DNA of 64,000 nucleotides from Paraburkholderia sp. D15 (GTDB lineage Bacteria > Pseudomonadota > Gammaproteobacteria > Burkholderiales > Burkholderiaceae). The stretch spans positions 868,001 to 932,000 of the forward strand of contig NZ_CP110396.1 of assembly GCF_029910215.1 (NCBI RefSeq), read 5' to 3'. The translations under genes were made by a program, and so were the position numbers. The notes beneath the pieces are model-generated. The model was not told the DNA's origin. It worked only from the letters and a program-made list of their open reading frames with translations, and ran no database searches. Numbering within the stretch: the stretch's first letter is position 1; every line of letters begins with the position of its first letter. Of this stretch, positions 1 to 7,635 are shown piece by piece.

Positions 1-332
1 TCGTCGACCGTCACCACGCGATCGGCGGGCAGGCCGACGAACGGGTCGAGCGAATAGTAGTAGTTGTTGTACGACGCTTCGCCCGGCACACCCGAGCCCG
101 CCTCCGATGCGTGGACCATCAGCCCGCGCCGGTCGCTCGACGGCGAACGCAGAATCAGCGTCACGTAGCTCGCGTCCAGCGATCCGCGGATCAGTTCGAG
201 CGCACTTGCCCAGGGGGTGCTTTCCAGCGGTCCTTGATAAAGCCGCGCGGCAAGTTCGCTGAATTGCGCGACGTTCAGGTCCGCGAGTTCGCTCGCGGAC
301 TGGCCCTCTTCGGGGGCCCATCTTGTCTCCAT
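1..332 (-). CDS. LuxR-family-like regulator, N-terminal part (partial)
   Basis: Open frame running off the left edge; 110 codons are visible, beginning METRWAPEEG. The segment reads like the N-terminal sensory half of stand-alone LuxR-type regulators of Burkholderiaceae (helices, then the strand pattern SYVTLILRSPSSDRRG, then a Tyr-rich YNNYYYSLDPF stretch). The helix-turn-helix would lie outside the window, so the family call is inference from the N-terminus and the divergent position opposite a catabolic-looking operon. The ATG at 332 has a GGAGGA element about 13 bases upstream; a slightly upstream alternative start cannot be excluded. Confidence 0.55.
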   Translation of the reverse strand, partial: METRWAPEEGQSASELADLNVAQFSELAARLYQGPLESTPWASALELIRGSLDASYVTLILRSPSSDRRGLMVHASEAGSGVPGEASYNNYYYSLDPFVGLPADRVVTVD

Positions 333-454
333 CAACACGCTCCGTCCTCCATGCGATTTTGCATCGCGACGCCAAGCTTACGGGCCGCCCCGTTCGCCTG
401 CATCGGTGGAAGTACTTAGCCGCGACAAGTTTCGCAGAGCGTGCTAACGAACTC

Positions 455-470
455 TCGTCCAATCGGACGA
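455..470. promoter_or_regulatory. 16-bp inverted repeat between divergent genes
   Basis: TCGTCC-AATC-GGACGA is a perfect 6+6 dyad about midway between the partial regulator (start 332) and the hydrolase (start 618). Its position fits an operator for the divergent regulator. Only the symmetry is seen; the assignment is inference. Confidence 0.4.
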
Positions 471-617
471 TGCCGGCCCCAGGGCCGCGCGCTTCAATGC
501 ATTCCATTCGATGCTTGCGTGCGCAACGGGCTGCCGTTCATAGCGGAAAAACCGCGCACGTACGCTCGCTTTCTAATAACCGGTATAGCCACGGCCATAC
601 CCAGACAAGGAGACTCG

Positions 618-1604
618 ATGGCGCTCGATCCCCAGGCGAAAGCCCTGCTCGACGCAATGGCCGCCCTGCCCGCGCTCGATTTCACGCAGCTCACCGCTCC
701 CGCCTATCGCGCCATGCTCGCGGCGGCCGGCAGCCTCGCCCCCGGCGATGCGGTCGCGTCCGAGGAAGATCTGCGCATTCCGACCCCGAACGGCTCGCTC
801 GCCGCACGCGTGTATCGGCCGGTCGTCGCCGGCGGCGGCAACGATGCGCTGCTGCCGCTCACCGTGTTTTTCCACGGCGGCGGCTTCGTGTCGCTCGGCA
901 TCGACAGTCACGCGAACATCTGCCGCTGTCTCGCGCAGCGGGCGCAGACCGTGGTGCTCTCGGTCGATTACCGGCTCGCGCCCGAAGCGCCCTTTCCGGC
1001 CGCGGCGCACGATGCGCTCGACACCGTGCGCTGGGCCGCCACACATTCCGCCGAACTGCGCGTGCGGCCCGGTCCGCTCGCGGTCGCGGGCGACAGCGCG
1101 GGCGGCAATCTCGCCGCGGTGGCCGCGCAGCAGTTGCGCGGCGACGGTACGATCGCGCACCAGTTGCTGCTGTATCCAGTGGTCGATTGCGCCACCGAAC
1201 ATCCGTCATACGAATCGCTGGCCACGGGTTATCTGCTGAGCGCCGCGCAGATGCGCTGGTTCAAGGATCTGTATTTTGGCCCCGACGCCGGCCAGGCCGA
1301 TCGGGCCGATCCGCTCGCGAGTCCGCTCGCCGCCGCTCTGGCCGATCTGCGCGGCGTGGCGAGCGCGACCATCGTCAGCGCGGAGTTCGATCCGCTGCGC
1401 GACGAAGCCGAGCAGTACGCCGCGCGGCTCGCGCAAGCGGGCGTGCCGACCGCGCACGTGCGATGGCCAGGTCAGATTCACGGTTTCGCGAGCCTGATCG
1501 GTGCGCTCGACGCGGCCGACCATGTCCTCACGCACGCCGCGCAGGCCCTGCATCACGCGCTGCACGTCTCGCCTTCCCGACTCCGCCAACCCGAAACGAC
1601 ATGA
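618..1604 (+). CDS. Alpha/beta hydrolase, HSL (hormone-sensitive lipase) type
   Basis: 328-residue serine esterase of the HSL/Aes family. Visible motifs are HGGG at residues 86-89 (oxyanion hole) and GDSAGG at 158-163 with nucleophile Ser160. The acid is Asp258 in SAEFDPL and the base His288 in QIHGF. No signal peptide, so cytoplasmic. The start at 618 is chosen because AAGGAGA lies 5 bases upstream; the frame is open further 5' but without family similarity. The stop overlaps the next start by ATGA. It probably hydrolyses an ester or lactone intermediate of a catabolic route shared with the next three genes; the substrate is unknown. Confidence 0.9.
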   Translation: MALDPQAKALLDAMAALPALDFTQLTAPAYRAMLAAAGSLAPGDAVASEEDLRIPTPNGSLAARVYRPVVAGGGNDALLPLTVFFHGGGFVSLGIDSHANICRCLAQRAQTVVLSVDYRLAPEAPFPAAAHDALDTVRWAATHSAELRVRPGPLAVAGDSAGGNLAAVAAQQLRGDGTIAHQLLLYPVVDCATEHPSYESLATGYLLSAAQMRWFKDLYFGPDAGQADRADPLASPLAAALADLRGVASATIVSAEFDPLRDEAEQYAARLAQAGVPTAHVRWPGQIHGFASLIGALDAADHVLTHAAQALHHALHVSPSRLRQPETT

Positions 1605-2404
1605 CTGCATTGATCCGCCTCGCGGCCGACGACGGTATCGCGACGCTCACGTTCGACCGCCCCGACGCCTTGAACGCCCTCAACGAAGCGATGGCCATCG
1701 AGTTGAACGCGACGCTGGCGCGGCTCGCGCACCACGACGACATTCGCGCGATCGTCCTCACGGGCGCCGGCGATGCCTTCATGGCGGGCGGCGACCTGCG
1801 CAGCATGCGTGCCGCGCTGGACGCGAAACCGGCCGCGCGCGACCGCTCGATCGGCAAGCTCGTGCGGCTTGCGCAAAGCGCGGTCGAGCTGATCGCGCGT
1901 TCGCCGAAGCCGGTGATCGCGAGCGTGAACGGCGCGGTGGCGGGCTTCGGTCTGAGCCTCGTCGCCGTCTGCGATCTCGCGATCGCGGCGCAGCGCGCGA
2001 CCTTCACGTCGGCGTATGGACGCATCGGCACGTCGCCCGACGGCGGCATCACGCACACCTTGCCGCGCGCGCTCGGCGCGCGTCAGGCCGCGCAATGGCT
2101 GTATCTGGACGAGCGCTATAGCGCCGACGAAGCGCTGCGCGCGGGCCTCGTCAACTGGGTCGTGCCCGACGACGAACTCGCCGACGAAACGCGCGTGCTG
2201 CTCAAACGGATGGGCGCGCTCGCGCCGGACGCGTTCGCGCAGACCAAGGATCTGCTGCTGCATGCGCCGCAACGCGGTCTGGTCGACCAGCTTTACGCGG
2301 AACAGCGCAGCTTTCTGCACTGCGCCGCCGGCGACGACTTCCGCGAAGGCATCGACGCGTTTTTCGAGCGACGTCCCCCCGTTTTCGGTTCGGGCGCGCG
2401 TTGA
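1601..2404 (+). CDS. Enoyl-CoA hydratase/isomerase family protein
   Basis: 267-residue crotonase-fold protein. The two oxyanion-hole segments are seen: DAFMAGGDL near residue 60 and NGAVAGFGLSL near 108. The usual PE motif carrying the first catalytic Glu of hydratases is absent (AYGRIGTSPDGG instead). PDGG resembles isomerase-type members such as PaaG, where an Asp acts, so an isomerase role is at least as likely as hydration. The start ATG overlaps the stop of the hydrolase (ATGA), implying translational coupling. Substrate unknown. Confidence 0.88.
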   Translation: MTALIRLAADDGIATLTFDRPDALNALNEAMAIELNATLARLAHHDDIRAIVLTGAGDAFMAGGDLRSMRAALDAKPAARDRSIGKLVRLAQSAVELIARSPKPVIASVNGAVAGFGLSLVAVCDLAIAAQRATFTSAYGRIGTSPDGGITHTLPRALGARQAAQWLYLDERYSADEALRAGLVNWVVPDDELADETRVLLKRMGALAPDAFAQTKDLLLHAPQRGLVDQLYAEQRSFLHCAAGDDFREGIDAFFERRPPVFGSGAR

Positions 2405-2440
2405 ACACCCCAACACCATTCAGTACGAACCACCACATCG

Positions 2441-3646
2441 ATGAAACTGGCCACCACCGACGAAATCGTCGCCGAACTGCAAGCCGGCCGCATGATCATT
2501 CTGGTCGACGAGGAAGACCGTGAAAACGAAGGCGATCTGCTGATCGCCGCCGATCACGTGACGCCCGAGGCGATCAATTTCATGGCGCGCTTCGGACGCG
2601 GCCTCGTCTGCCTGACGCTGAGCGCCGAGCACTGCGCACGCCTGAAGCTCGAACCGATGGCGCAGCACAACGGCACGCAGTACGGCACCGCGTTCACGAT
2701 CAGCATCGAAGCCGCGCACGGCGTGACCACCGGCATCTCCGCCGCCGACCGCGCGCATACGATCCGCACCGCGATTCATGCCGACGCCCGCGCCGAGCAC
2801 CTGGTTCAGCCGGGCCACGTGTTTCCGATCGCCGCGCGCCCCGGCGGCGTGCTGGTGCGCGCCGGCCACACGGAAGCCGGCTGCGATCTGACCGCGCTCG
2901 CCGGCCTCACGCCCGCCGCGGTGATCTGCGAAATCATGAACGACGACGGCACGATGTCGCGTCTGCCGCAACTGATCGAGTTCGCCGAACGGCATGGTTT
3001 GAAGATCGGCACCATCGCCGATCTGATTCACTACCGCAGCGTCAACGAATCGCTGGTGGAGCGCGTTGGCGAGCGGCCGCTGCATACGCCGTGGGGACCG
3101 TTCCGCGCGATCCAGTATCGCGATGCCGTGCGCGGCTCCGCGCATCTCGCGCTGGTGCGCGGCGAACCCAACGCCGACGTGCCCGTGTTGACGCGCGTGC
3201 ACGAATGCTTCTCGCTGCTCGATCTGCTCGACGCGGAACCCTCCGCGCATTCGTGGCCGCTGCACGCGGCGCTGCAAAAGATCGACGCGGCCGGCTGCGG
3301 CGTGGCCGTGCTGCTCGATTGCGACATGCACGCCGACCAGGACCGCGGCGCCCCACGCAAACAGAGTGCGCATGGCGGGCCGGCGCGCAAGGACGGCAGG
3401 CTGTCGGGCATCGGCTCGCAGATTCTGCGCGATCTCGGCGTGCGTCGATTGAATGTGCTGTCGAGTCCGTTCAGATTGCCCGCGCTGTCGGGACACGAGC
3501 TGGAGATCATGGCGTTCATTCCGCTCGGCGAGGCCGATCTCGACAATCCGCACGCGTTCGATCCGACGACCGTGATGCCGCCCGCGCGTCTCGATGCCGC
3601 GTCGCTCGCCCACCCGTCCACTTCCCGACGACCTGTCCATTCATGA
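2441..3646 (+). CDS. ribB: 3,4-dihydroxy-2-butanone 4-phosphate synthase with degenerate GTP cyclohydrolase II-like domain
   Basis: 401 residues in RibBA layout. The N-terminal half is a complete DHBP synthase: DEEDRENEGD at residues 23-32, RAGHTEAGCDL, and CEIMNDDGTMSR, so it should make the four-carbon riboflavin precursor from ribulose 5-phosphate. The C-terminal half has the length of GTP cyclohydrolase II, but the zinc-binding HxxC/CDC cysteine motif is missing (only RVHECFSLLDLLD is present), so RibA activity is unlikely. It sits inside a catabolic-looking operon and its stop overlaps the SDR start (ATGA). Such placement suggests local flavin supply for a flavoenzyme, which is inference. 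No FMN riboswitch is seen upstream. Confidence 0.88.
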   Translation: MKLATTDEIVAELQAGRMIILVDEEDRENEGDLLIAADHVTPEAINFMARFGRGLVCLTLSAEHCARLKLEPMAQHNGTQYGTAFTISIEAAHGVTTGISAADRAHTIRTAIHADARAEHLVQPGHVFPIAARPGGVLVRAGHTEAGCDLTALAGLTPAAVICEIMNDDGTMSRLPQLIEFAERHGLKIGTIADLIHYRSVNESLVERVGERPLHTPWGPFRAIQYRDAVRGSAHLALVRGEPNADVPVLTRVHECFSLLDLLDAEPSAHSWPLHAALQKIDAAGCGVAVLLDCDMHADQDRGAPRKQSAHGGPARKDGRLSGIGSQILRDLGVRRLNVLSSPFRLPALSGHELEIMAFIPLGEADLDNPHAFDPTTVMPPARLDAASLAHPSTSRRPVHS

Positions 3647-4536
3647 CCGAACACGCTACCCATCACGTTATGCGTCCAACCGACCGCCCCTACGTCGCCC
3701 TCGTCACCGGCGCTTCGCGCGGCGCCGGCAAAGGCATTGCACTGGCGCTCGCCGCGACCGGCGCGACCGTCTATGTCACCGGGCGTACGCAACGCGAGGG
3801 CGACGCGCCGCTGCCCGGCACCGTGCACGCCACCGCGATCGAAATCGACCGGCTCGGCGGCAAAGGCATCGCGCTGACCTGCGATCACGCCGACGATGCG
3901 CAGGTCGCCGAAGTCTTCGAACACATCCAGCACGCGAGCGGACGGCTGGACATTCTCGTCAACAACGCGACCACGCTGCATGACGAACTGATTCGCCCCG
4001 CGCCGTTCTGGGAGAAGCCGCTCGATCTGGTCGACATTCTCGACGTGGGTTTGCGCTCCGCCTATGTCGCCAGCTGGCACGCCGCGCGGATGATGGCCGC
4101 GCAACGCGACGGGCTGATCGCGTTCACGTCGTCGTTCGGTGCGAGCTGCTATATGCACGGCGCGGCCTACGGCGCGCAGAAAGCCGGCGTCGATAAATTC
4201 GCGAAGGACATGGCCGTCGACCTGAAACCCTACGACGTCGCCACCGTGTCGATCTGGATGGGCATGCTGCAAACCGAGCGCACCGCGCGCGTGATCGCCG
4301 CGCATCCCGAGCAGTACGCGGGTTTCAGCGAGCTGGCGGAAACGCCGCAATTCACCGGACGTCTGATCGATGCGCTGTATCGCGATCCGCAACGGATGAC
4401 AAAATCGGGCCTCGTGCTGGTGGGGGCGGAATTAGCCCACGAGTACGGCATCGCGGATCTCGGCGGACGGCAGCCGCCGTCGCATCGCGACGCATTGGGT
4501 GGGCCGGTGCAGGCGCATCCGGCGATCGTGGCTTGA
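3643..4536 (+). CDS. Short-chain dehydrogenase/reductase (DHRS1-like)
   Basis: 297-residue SDR with an N-terminal Rossmann motif TGASRGAGKG, NNAT, active-site Ser in FTSS and YGAQK (YxxxK). The longer C-terminus and the GxxVTGRT segment resemble the DHRS1-like group. The ATG at 3643 overlaps the ribB stop; an alternative in-frame ATG at 3670 is possible. Last gene of the four-gene operon. It probably oxidises or reduces a hydroxy/keto intermediate; substrate unknown. Confidence 0.87.
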   Translation: MTEHATHHVMRPTDRPYVALVTGASRGAGKGIALALAATGATVYVTGRTQREGDAPLPGTVHATAIEIDRLGGKGIALTCDHADDAQVAEVFEHIQHASGRLDILVNNATTLHDELIRPAPFWEKPLDLVDILDVGLRSAYVASWHAARMMAAQRDGLIAFTSSFGASCYMHGAAYGAQKAGVDKFAKDMAVDLKPYDVATVSIWMGMLQTERTARVIAAHPEQYAGFSELAETPQFTGRLIDALYRDPQRMTKSGLVLVGAELAHEYGIADLGGRQPPSHRDALGGPVQAHPAIVA

Positions 4537-4552
4537 TCGATGCGAGCGGTAT

Positions 4553-4588
4553 GAGCGGCGTGAGCGGCTTCGACCGCTCGCGCCGCTC
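4553..4588. terminator. Stem-loop between convergent genes
   Basis: Arms 4553-4567 and 4574-4588 pair over 15 positions (one G-U wobble) around a 6-nt loop, CTTCGA. The hairpin lies 16 bases past the SDR stop and before the stop of the convergent membrane gene, so it could end transcription from either side. There is no T-run, so this is a terminator-like hairpin rather than a proven intrinsic terminator. Degenerate GTGCCG(T/C)-type reiterations follow to about 4627. Confidence 0.5.
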
Positions 4589-4629
4589 GTGCCGCATGTG
4601 CCGTTCGTGCCGCGCGTGCCGTTCGTGCT

Positions 4630-4920
4630 TTACACGCCGCTCACCACCAACGCATACACCAGCGCCGCGCCGCCCACCGCGCCGAGGAACGTGAAGCATT
4701 GTTCGTCCGCGCCCGAGCGGCGCGCCCAGATTCGTCCCGCGAGCGCGGCGACGCCGGTGATCCCGAGGAACAGCGACAGCGACGAACCCGCCGTGCACAC
4801 CATGCCGGGAAACTCGTCGCTCCATGCGCACGCGTAAAGCTGCCGCACGGAAACGCCTATCACGCCGATGGCCACCAGCAATCCGGCCACCAGCCCATCG
4901 CGCTGCACTCTGGATTTCAT
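4630..4920 (-). CDS. Small integral membrane protein, unknown
   Basis: 96 residues with three hydrophobic segments: GLVAGLLVAIGVIGVSV near 9-25, LSLFLGITGVAALAG near 48-62 and FLGAVGGAALVYALVV near 76-91. Short charged loops include two Cys (CAW, CTAG) in the region between the first and second helices. I do not recognise a family. Coding is supported by membrane-protein composition and clean codon use. It lies downstream of, and in the same direction as, the ABC exporter genes, 153 bases away, so could be separately transcribed. Confidence 0.6.
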   Translation of the reverse strand: MKSRVQRDGLVAGLLVAIGVIGVSVRQLYACAWSDEFPGMVCTAGSSLSLFLGITGVAALAGRIWARRSGADEQCFTFLGAVGGAALVYALVVSGV

Positions 4921-4997
4921 TTGCCGCCCCTCCGCTTCGCCCTGTCTCCGGCCGCGGGCGGCCTGGGCGGCCGCCGCGTCGCGCTTTTGTCGCGCAT

Positions 4998-5040
4998 ATC
5001 GCCATTGACGGCGATCCGGTCCGGACAGGCATCGTCCGGA
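4998..5040. other. Two adjacent inverted repeats
   Basis: ATCGCC-N6-GGCGAT at 4998-5015 and TCCGGAC-N7-GTCCGGA at 5020-5040 are both perfect. They lie between the permease stop (5074) and the start of the small membrane protein (4920). They may form termination hairpins for the ABC operon or an operator for the downstream gene; no T-run is present. Confidence 0.35.
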
Positions 5041-5073
5041 TGGACTAAGGGGGATTGCGGAGGGGCTGGGAAC

Positions 5074-5835
5074 CTAGCTCTTGAGCCGGTAACCCGTCTT
5101 GAAGATCCACGCGACGATCGCCAGAAACACCGCGAGGAACAGCGCGGTCATGCCGAGGCTCACCTCGACGTTCACGTCGGCGAGGCCGTAAAAGCTCCAG
5201 CGAAACCCGCTCACCAGATAGACGATCGGATTGAACAGCGTCACGACCTTCCAGAACGGCGGCAGCATGTTGACCGCGTAGAAGCTGCCGCCGAGGAATG
5301 TCAGCGGCGTGATGATCAGCAGCGGCACGAGTTGCAGCTTCTCGAAACCATCCGCCCAGATGCCGATGATGAAACCCAGCAGACTGAACGTCACCGCGGT
5401 CAGCACGAGGAACAGCATCATCCAGAACGGATGCTGCACCTGCAGCGGCACGAACAGACCCGCGGTGGCGAGAATGATGAGGCCGAGCAGGATCGATTTG
5501 GTGGCCGCCGCGCCCACGTAACTGACGACGATCTCCAGATACGACACCGGCGCCGACAGCAGCTCGTAGATCGTGCCGGTGAAGCGCGGAAAGTAAATCC
5601 CGAACGACGCGTTCGAAATACTCTGCGACAACAGCGACAGCATGATCAGCCCCGGCACGATGAACGCGCCGTAGCTGATGCCGTCCACTTCCTTGATGCG
5701 CGAGCCGATGGCCGCGCCGAACACGACGAAGTACAGCGACGTGGAAATCACCGGCGCGATGATGCTCTGCATCAGCGTGCGCCACGTGCGCGCCATTTCG
5801 AATTTGTAGATCGCGCGGATCGCGTAGATGTTCAT
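5074..5835 (-). CDS. ABC-2 type transporter permease (YadH-like)
   Basis: 253 residues, six predicted membrane segments, with the ABC-2 family pattern ([17 protein letters not shown], then [17 protein letters not shown], then the late [13 protein letters not shown] motif). Length equals typical YadH/NodJ-type permeases. It starts at 5835, overlapping the stop of the ATPase gene by four bases, so the two are translationally coupled and form one exporter. Cargo unknown; E. coli YadGH has no firm substrate either. Confidence 0.9.
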   Translation of the reverse strand: MNIYAIRAIYKFEMARTWRTLMQSIIAPVISTSLYFVVFGAAIGSRIKEVDGISYGAFIVPGLIMLSLLSQSISNASFGIYFPRFTGTIYELLSAPVSYLEIVVSYVGAAATKSILLGLIILATAGLFVPLQVQHPFWMMLFLVLTAVTFSLLGFIIGIWADGFEKLQLVPLLIITPLTFLGGSFYAVNMLPPFWKVVTLFNPIVYLVSGFRWSFYGLADVNVEVSLGMTALFLAVFLAIVAWIFKTGYRLKS

Positions 5836-6758
5836 TCTTTACCCCGGAGCAGACTGACGAAGATGTCTTCGAGCGAACTTTGCGTGGTGTGCAGGTCCTT
5901 GAAGCGGATGCCCGCATCGTCGAGCGCTTTCAGCAGCGCGATGATGTCGGTGCGGCCGCCCTCGCCTTCGTACGTGTAGATCAGTTCGTTGCCGCTCTTC
6001 TCCAGGCTCAGCGCGTAGCCGGCGAGCGCGGCCGGGACTTCCGCAAGCGGACTCTCCAGTTGCAGCGTCAACTGTTTCTTGCCGAGCTTGCGCATCAGTT
6101 CGGTCTTTTCCTCGACCAGCATGATCTCGCCGCCGTTGATCACGCCGATGCGATCGGCCATTTCCTCGGCCTCGTCGATGTAGTGCGTGGTCAGAATGAT
6201 CGTCACGCCGCTCGCGGCGAGCGAGCGCACCAGCTTCCACATGTCGCGCCGCAATTCGACGTCGACGCCGGCGGTGGGTTCGTCGAGGAACAGCACGCGC
6301 GGCTCGTGCGACAGCGCCTTGGCGATCAACACGCGCCGCTTCATGCCACCCGACAGCGTGATGATCTTGCTATTGCGCTTTTCCCACAGCGACAGGTCGC
6401 GCAGCACCTTCTCGATGTAGGCCGGGTTCTTCGGCTTGCCGAACAGCCCGCGGCTGAACGAGACGGTGGCCCAGACGGTTTCGAACGAGTCGGTGGTCAG
6501 CTCCTGGGGCACGAGGCCGATCAGCGAGCGGGCGCCGCGATAGTCGGCCGCGATGTCGCGGCCGTCCACCGTCACGCTGCCTTCGCTCGGGTTGACGATC
6601 CCGCAGATGATGCTGATGAGGGTCGTCTTGCCCGCGCCGTTGGGGCCGAGCAGCGCGAAGATTTCTCCGCGGTCGATCGACAGATTGATGTTCTTGAGTG
6701 CATGAAAACCCGTGGCATAGGTTTTCGACAGATTCGTGACCGAGACGATTGGCTGCAT
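5832..6758 (-). CDS. ABC transporter ATP-binding protein (YadG-like)
   Basis: 308 residues from the ATG at 6758 ([17 protein letters not shown]). Walker A is GPNGAGKT, the signature TLSGGMKRR, Walker [13 protein letters not shown], and the switch His lies in [12 protein letters not shown]. All are intact, so it is an active ATPase. The C-terminal extension with the [13 protein letters not shown] motif is typical of ABC-2 drug/polysaccharide exporters. The frame is open 78 codons upstream, but that part has shadow-type composition. Coupled to the permease downstream. Confidence 0.92.
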   Translation of the reverse strand: MQPIVSVTNLSKTYATGFHALKNINLSIDRGEIFALLGPNGAGKTTLISIICGIVNPSEGSVTVDGRDIAADYRGARSLIGLVPQELTTDSFETVWATVSFSRGLFGKPKNPAYIEKVLRDLSLWEKRNSKIITLSGGMKRRVLIAKALSHEPRVLFLDEPTAGVDVELRRDMWKLVRSLAASGVTIILTTHYIDEAEEMADRIGVINGGEIMLVEEKTELMRKLGKKQLTLQLESPLAEVPAALAGYALSLEKSGNELIYTYEGEGGRTDIIALLKALDDAGIRFKDLHTTQSSLEDIFVSLLRGKE

Positions 6759-7001
6759 GGATTCGACGATGGCAGACACCGTGTGTTGAATTGGAGGAAG
6801 CGGTGCCGAAGCACCGCCGACCCCGCAATGTAATGGAAAGTCGCGATGCTTGCAGCGCTTCGATACGGCGCCCCGAAAACACGTAGCGATCGCCATGACC
6901 CGGCGGCGTGCCGCCGGGAACGCCCCATGCTCGATGAAAACCATGCTGTTGCGGCGCCGTCGGGGATTCCCGAGGCACACCGCTTGCGGCACCTATGACA
7001 T

Positions 7002-7019
7002 GCGAGCCCAGGTGCTCGC
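7002..7019. promoter_or_regulatory. Inverted repeat upstream of glycine-rich protein gene
   Basis: GCGAGC-CCAGGT-GCTCGC, perfect 6-bp arms, 33 bases before the start of the glycine-rich protein. It is the only clear structure in the 294-bp gap 6759-7052. Could be an operator or mRNA hairpin; function unknown. Confidence 0.3.
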
Positions 7020-7052
7020 GTGACATTCGATCCCATTCCATGGAGGTAGATC

Positions 7053-7490
7053 ATGAAACGCATGACAAAGACCATTTTTGTTTCGGCACTCGTGATGGCA
7101 ATGTCGGGCGGCGTGTATGCGCAGGCCGGCGGGGCTGGTAGCGGTGGCGCGGGCGGTGCCGGCGCGGGTGCAGGTGCCGGTGCGGGCGGCGGCGGTGCGG
7201 GTAACGGCAACGGGGTCGGTGCGGGCGGCGGCAACGCCGGCGGCGCGGGCGGCACCGTCACGCCGGGCGTCGGCCCCGGCTCGATGAAGAACCCGAATAC
7301 GTCGGGCTACGGTTCGCCGGGCGTGACCGGCACCGGCGGCGGTATGGGCACGGGGACCGGCGCCACGCCGAATAGCCCGTCGATGAACCGCTCGAATGGC
7401 GGGATGAACGGCGGGATGAATAACGGCACTAATAACGGCATTACCGGCAACGGCATCAACGGCGGGACGATGCAGAACAACGGGCAATGA
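7053..7490 (+). CDS. Glycine-rich secreted protein
   Basis: 145 residues. A clear Sec signal peptide (MKRMTKTIFVSALVMAMSGG, cut near VYAQA) is followed by an Ala/Gly-rich low-complexity block (roughly 25-70). A Thr/Pro segment comes next, then an Asn/Gly-rich C-terminus with repeated NGGMN and NNGI(T/N)-type units. A GGAGG site lies 7 bases before the ATG. No enzymatic motif is visible. It is probably an exported structural or surface-associated low-complexity protein; the family is not recognised. Confidence 0.75.
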   Translation: MKRMTKTIFVSALVMAMSGGVYAQAGGAGSGGAGGAGAGAGAGAGGGGAGNGNGVGAGGGNAGGAGGTVTPGVGPGSMKNPNTSGYGSPGVTGTGGGMGTGTGATPNSPSMNRSNGGMNGGMNNGTNNGITGNGINGGTMQNNGQ

Positions 7491-7532
7491 CGGTGTCGCG
7501 AGGGTTGTCGAAGGACGCTCGCCGTATTGGGG

Positions 7533-7567
7533 GCGGCGGCAGCGCTTTTACGGGCTGCCGCCGCTTT
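7533..7567 (+). terminator. Intrinsic terminator-like hairpin after glycine-rich gene
   Basis: Perfect 11-bp arms GCGGCGGCAGC (7533-7543) and GCTGCCGCCGC (7554-7564), a 10-nt loop, then TTT. Located 42 bases past the stop at 7490. The short T-tract makes it a moderate intrinsic terminator. Confidence 0.55.
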
Positions 7568-7612
7568 GCGTTGTCGTCATGCTGCTGTCTTGTTGCCGCC
7601 TTGACCTGCTTT

Positions 7613-7635
7613 ACGTCACAACGTCACAACGTCAC
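7613..7635. repeat. Triplicated 8-nt unit at the tannase gene end
   Basis: ACGTCACA, ACGTCACA, ACGTCAC in direct tandem, running into the stop region of the tannase-family gene on the minus strand (stop at 7632). Short slippage-type repeat; no function inferred. Confidence 0.6.

Noticed and set aside
323..1600. Long N-terminal extension of the hydratase frame
   Set aside because: Arg-rich, composition of a shadow of the hydrolase in another frame; the family start is at 1601 with an ATGA overlap.
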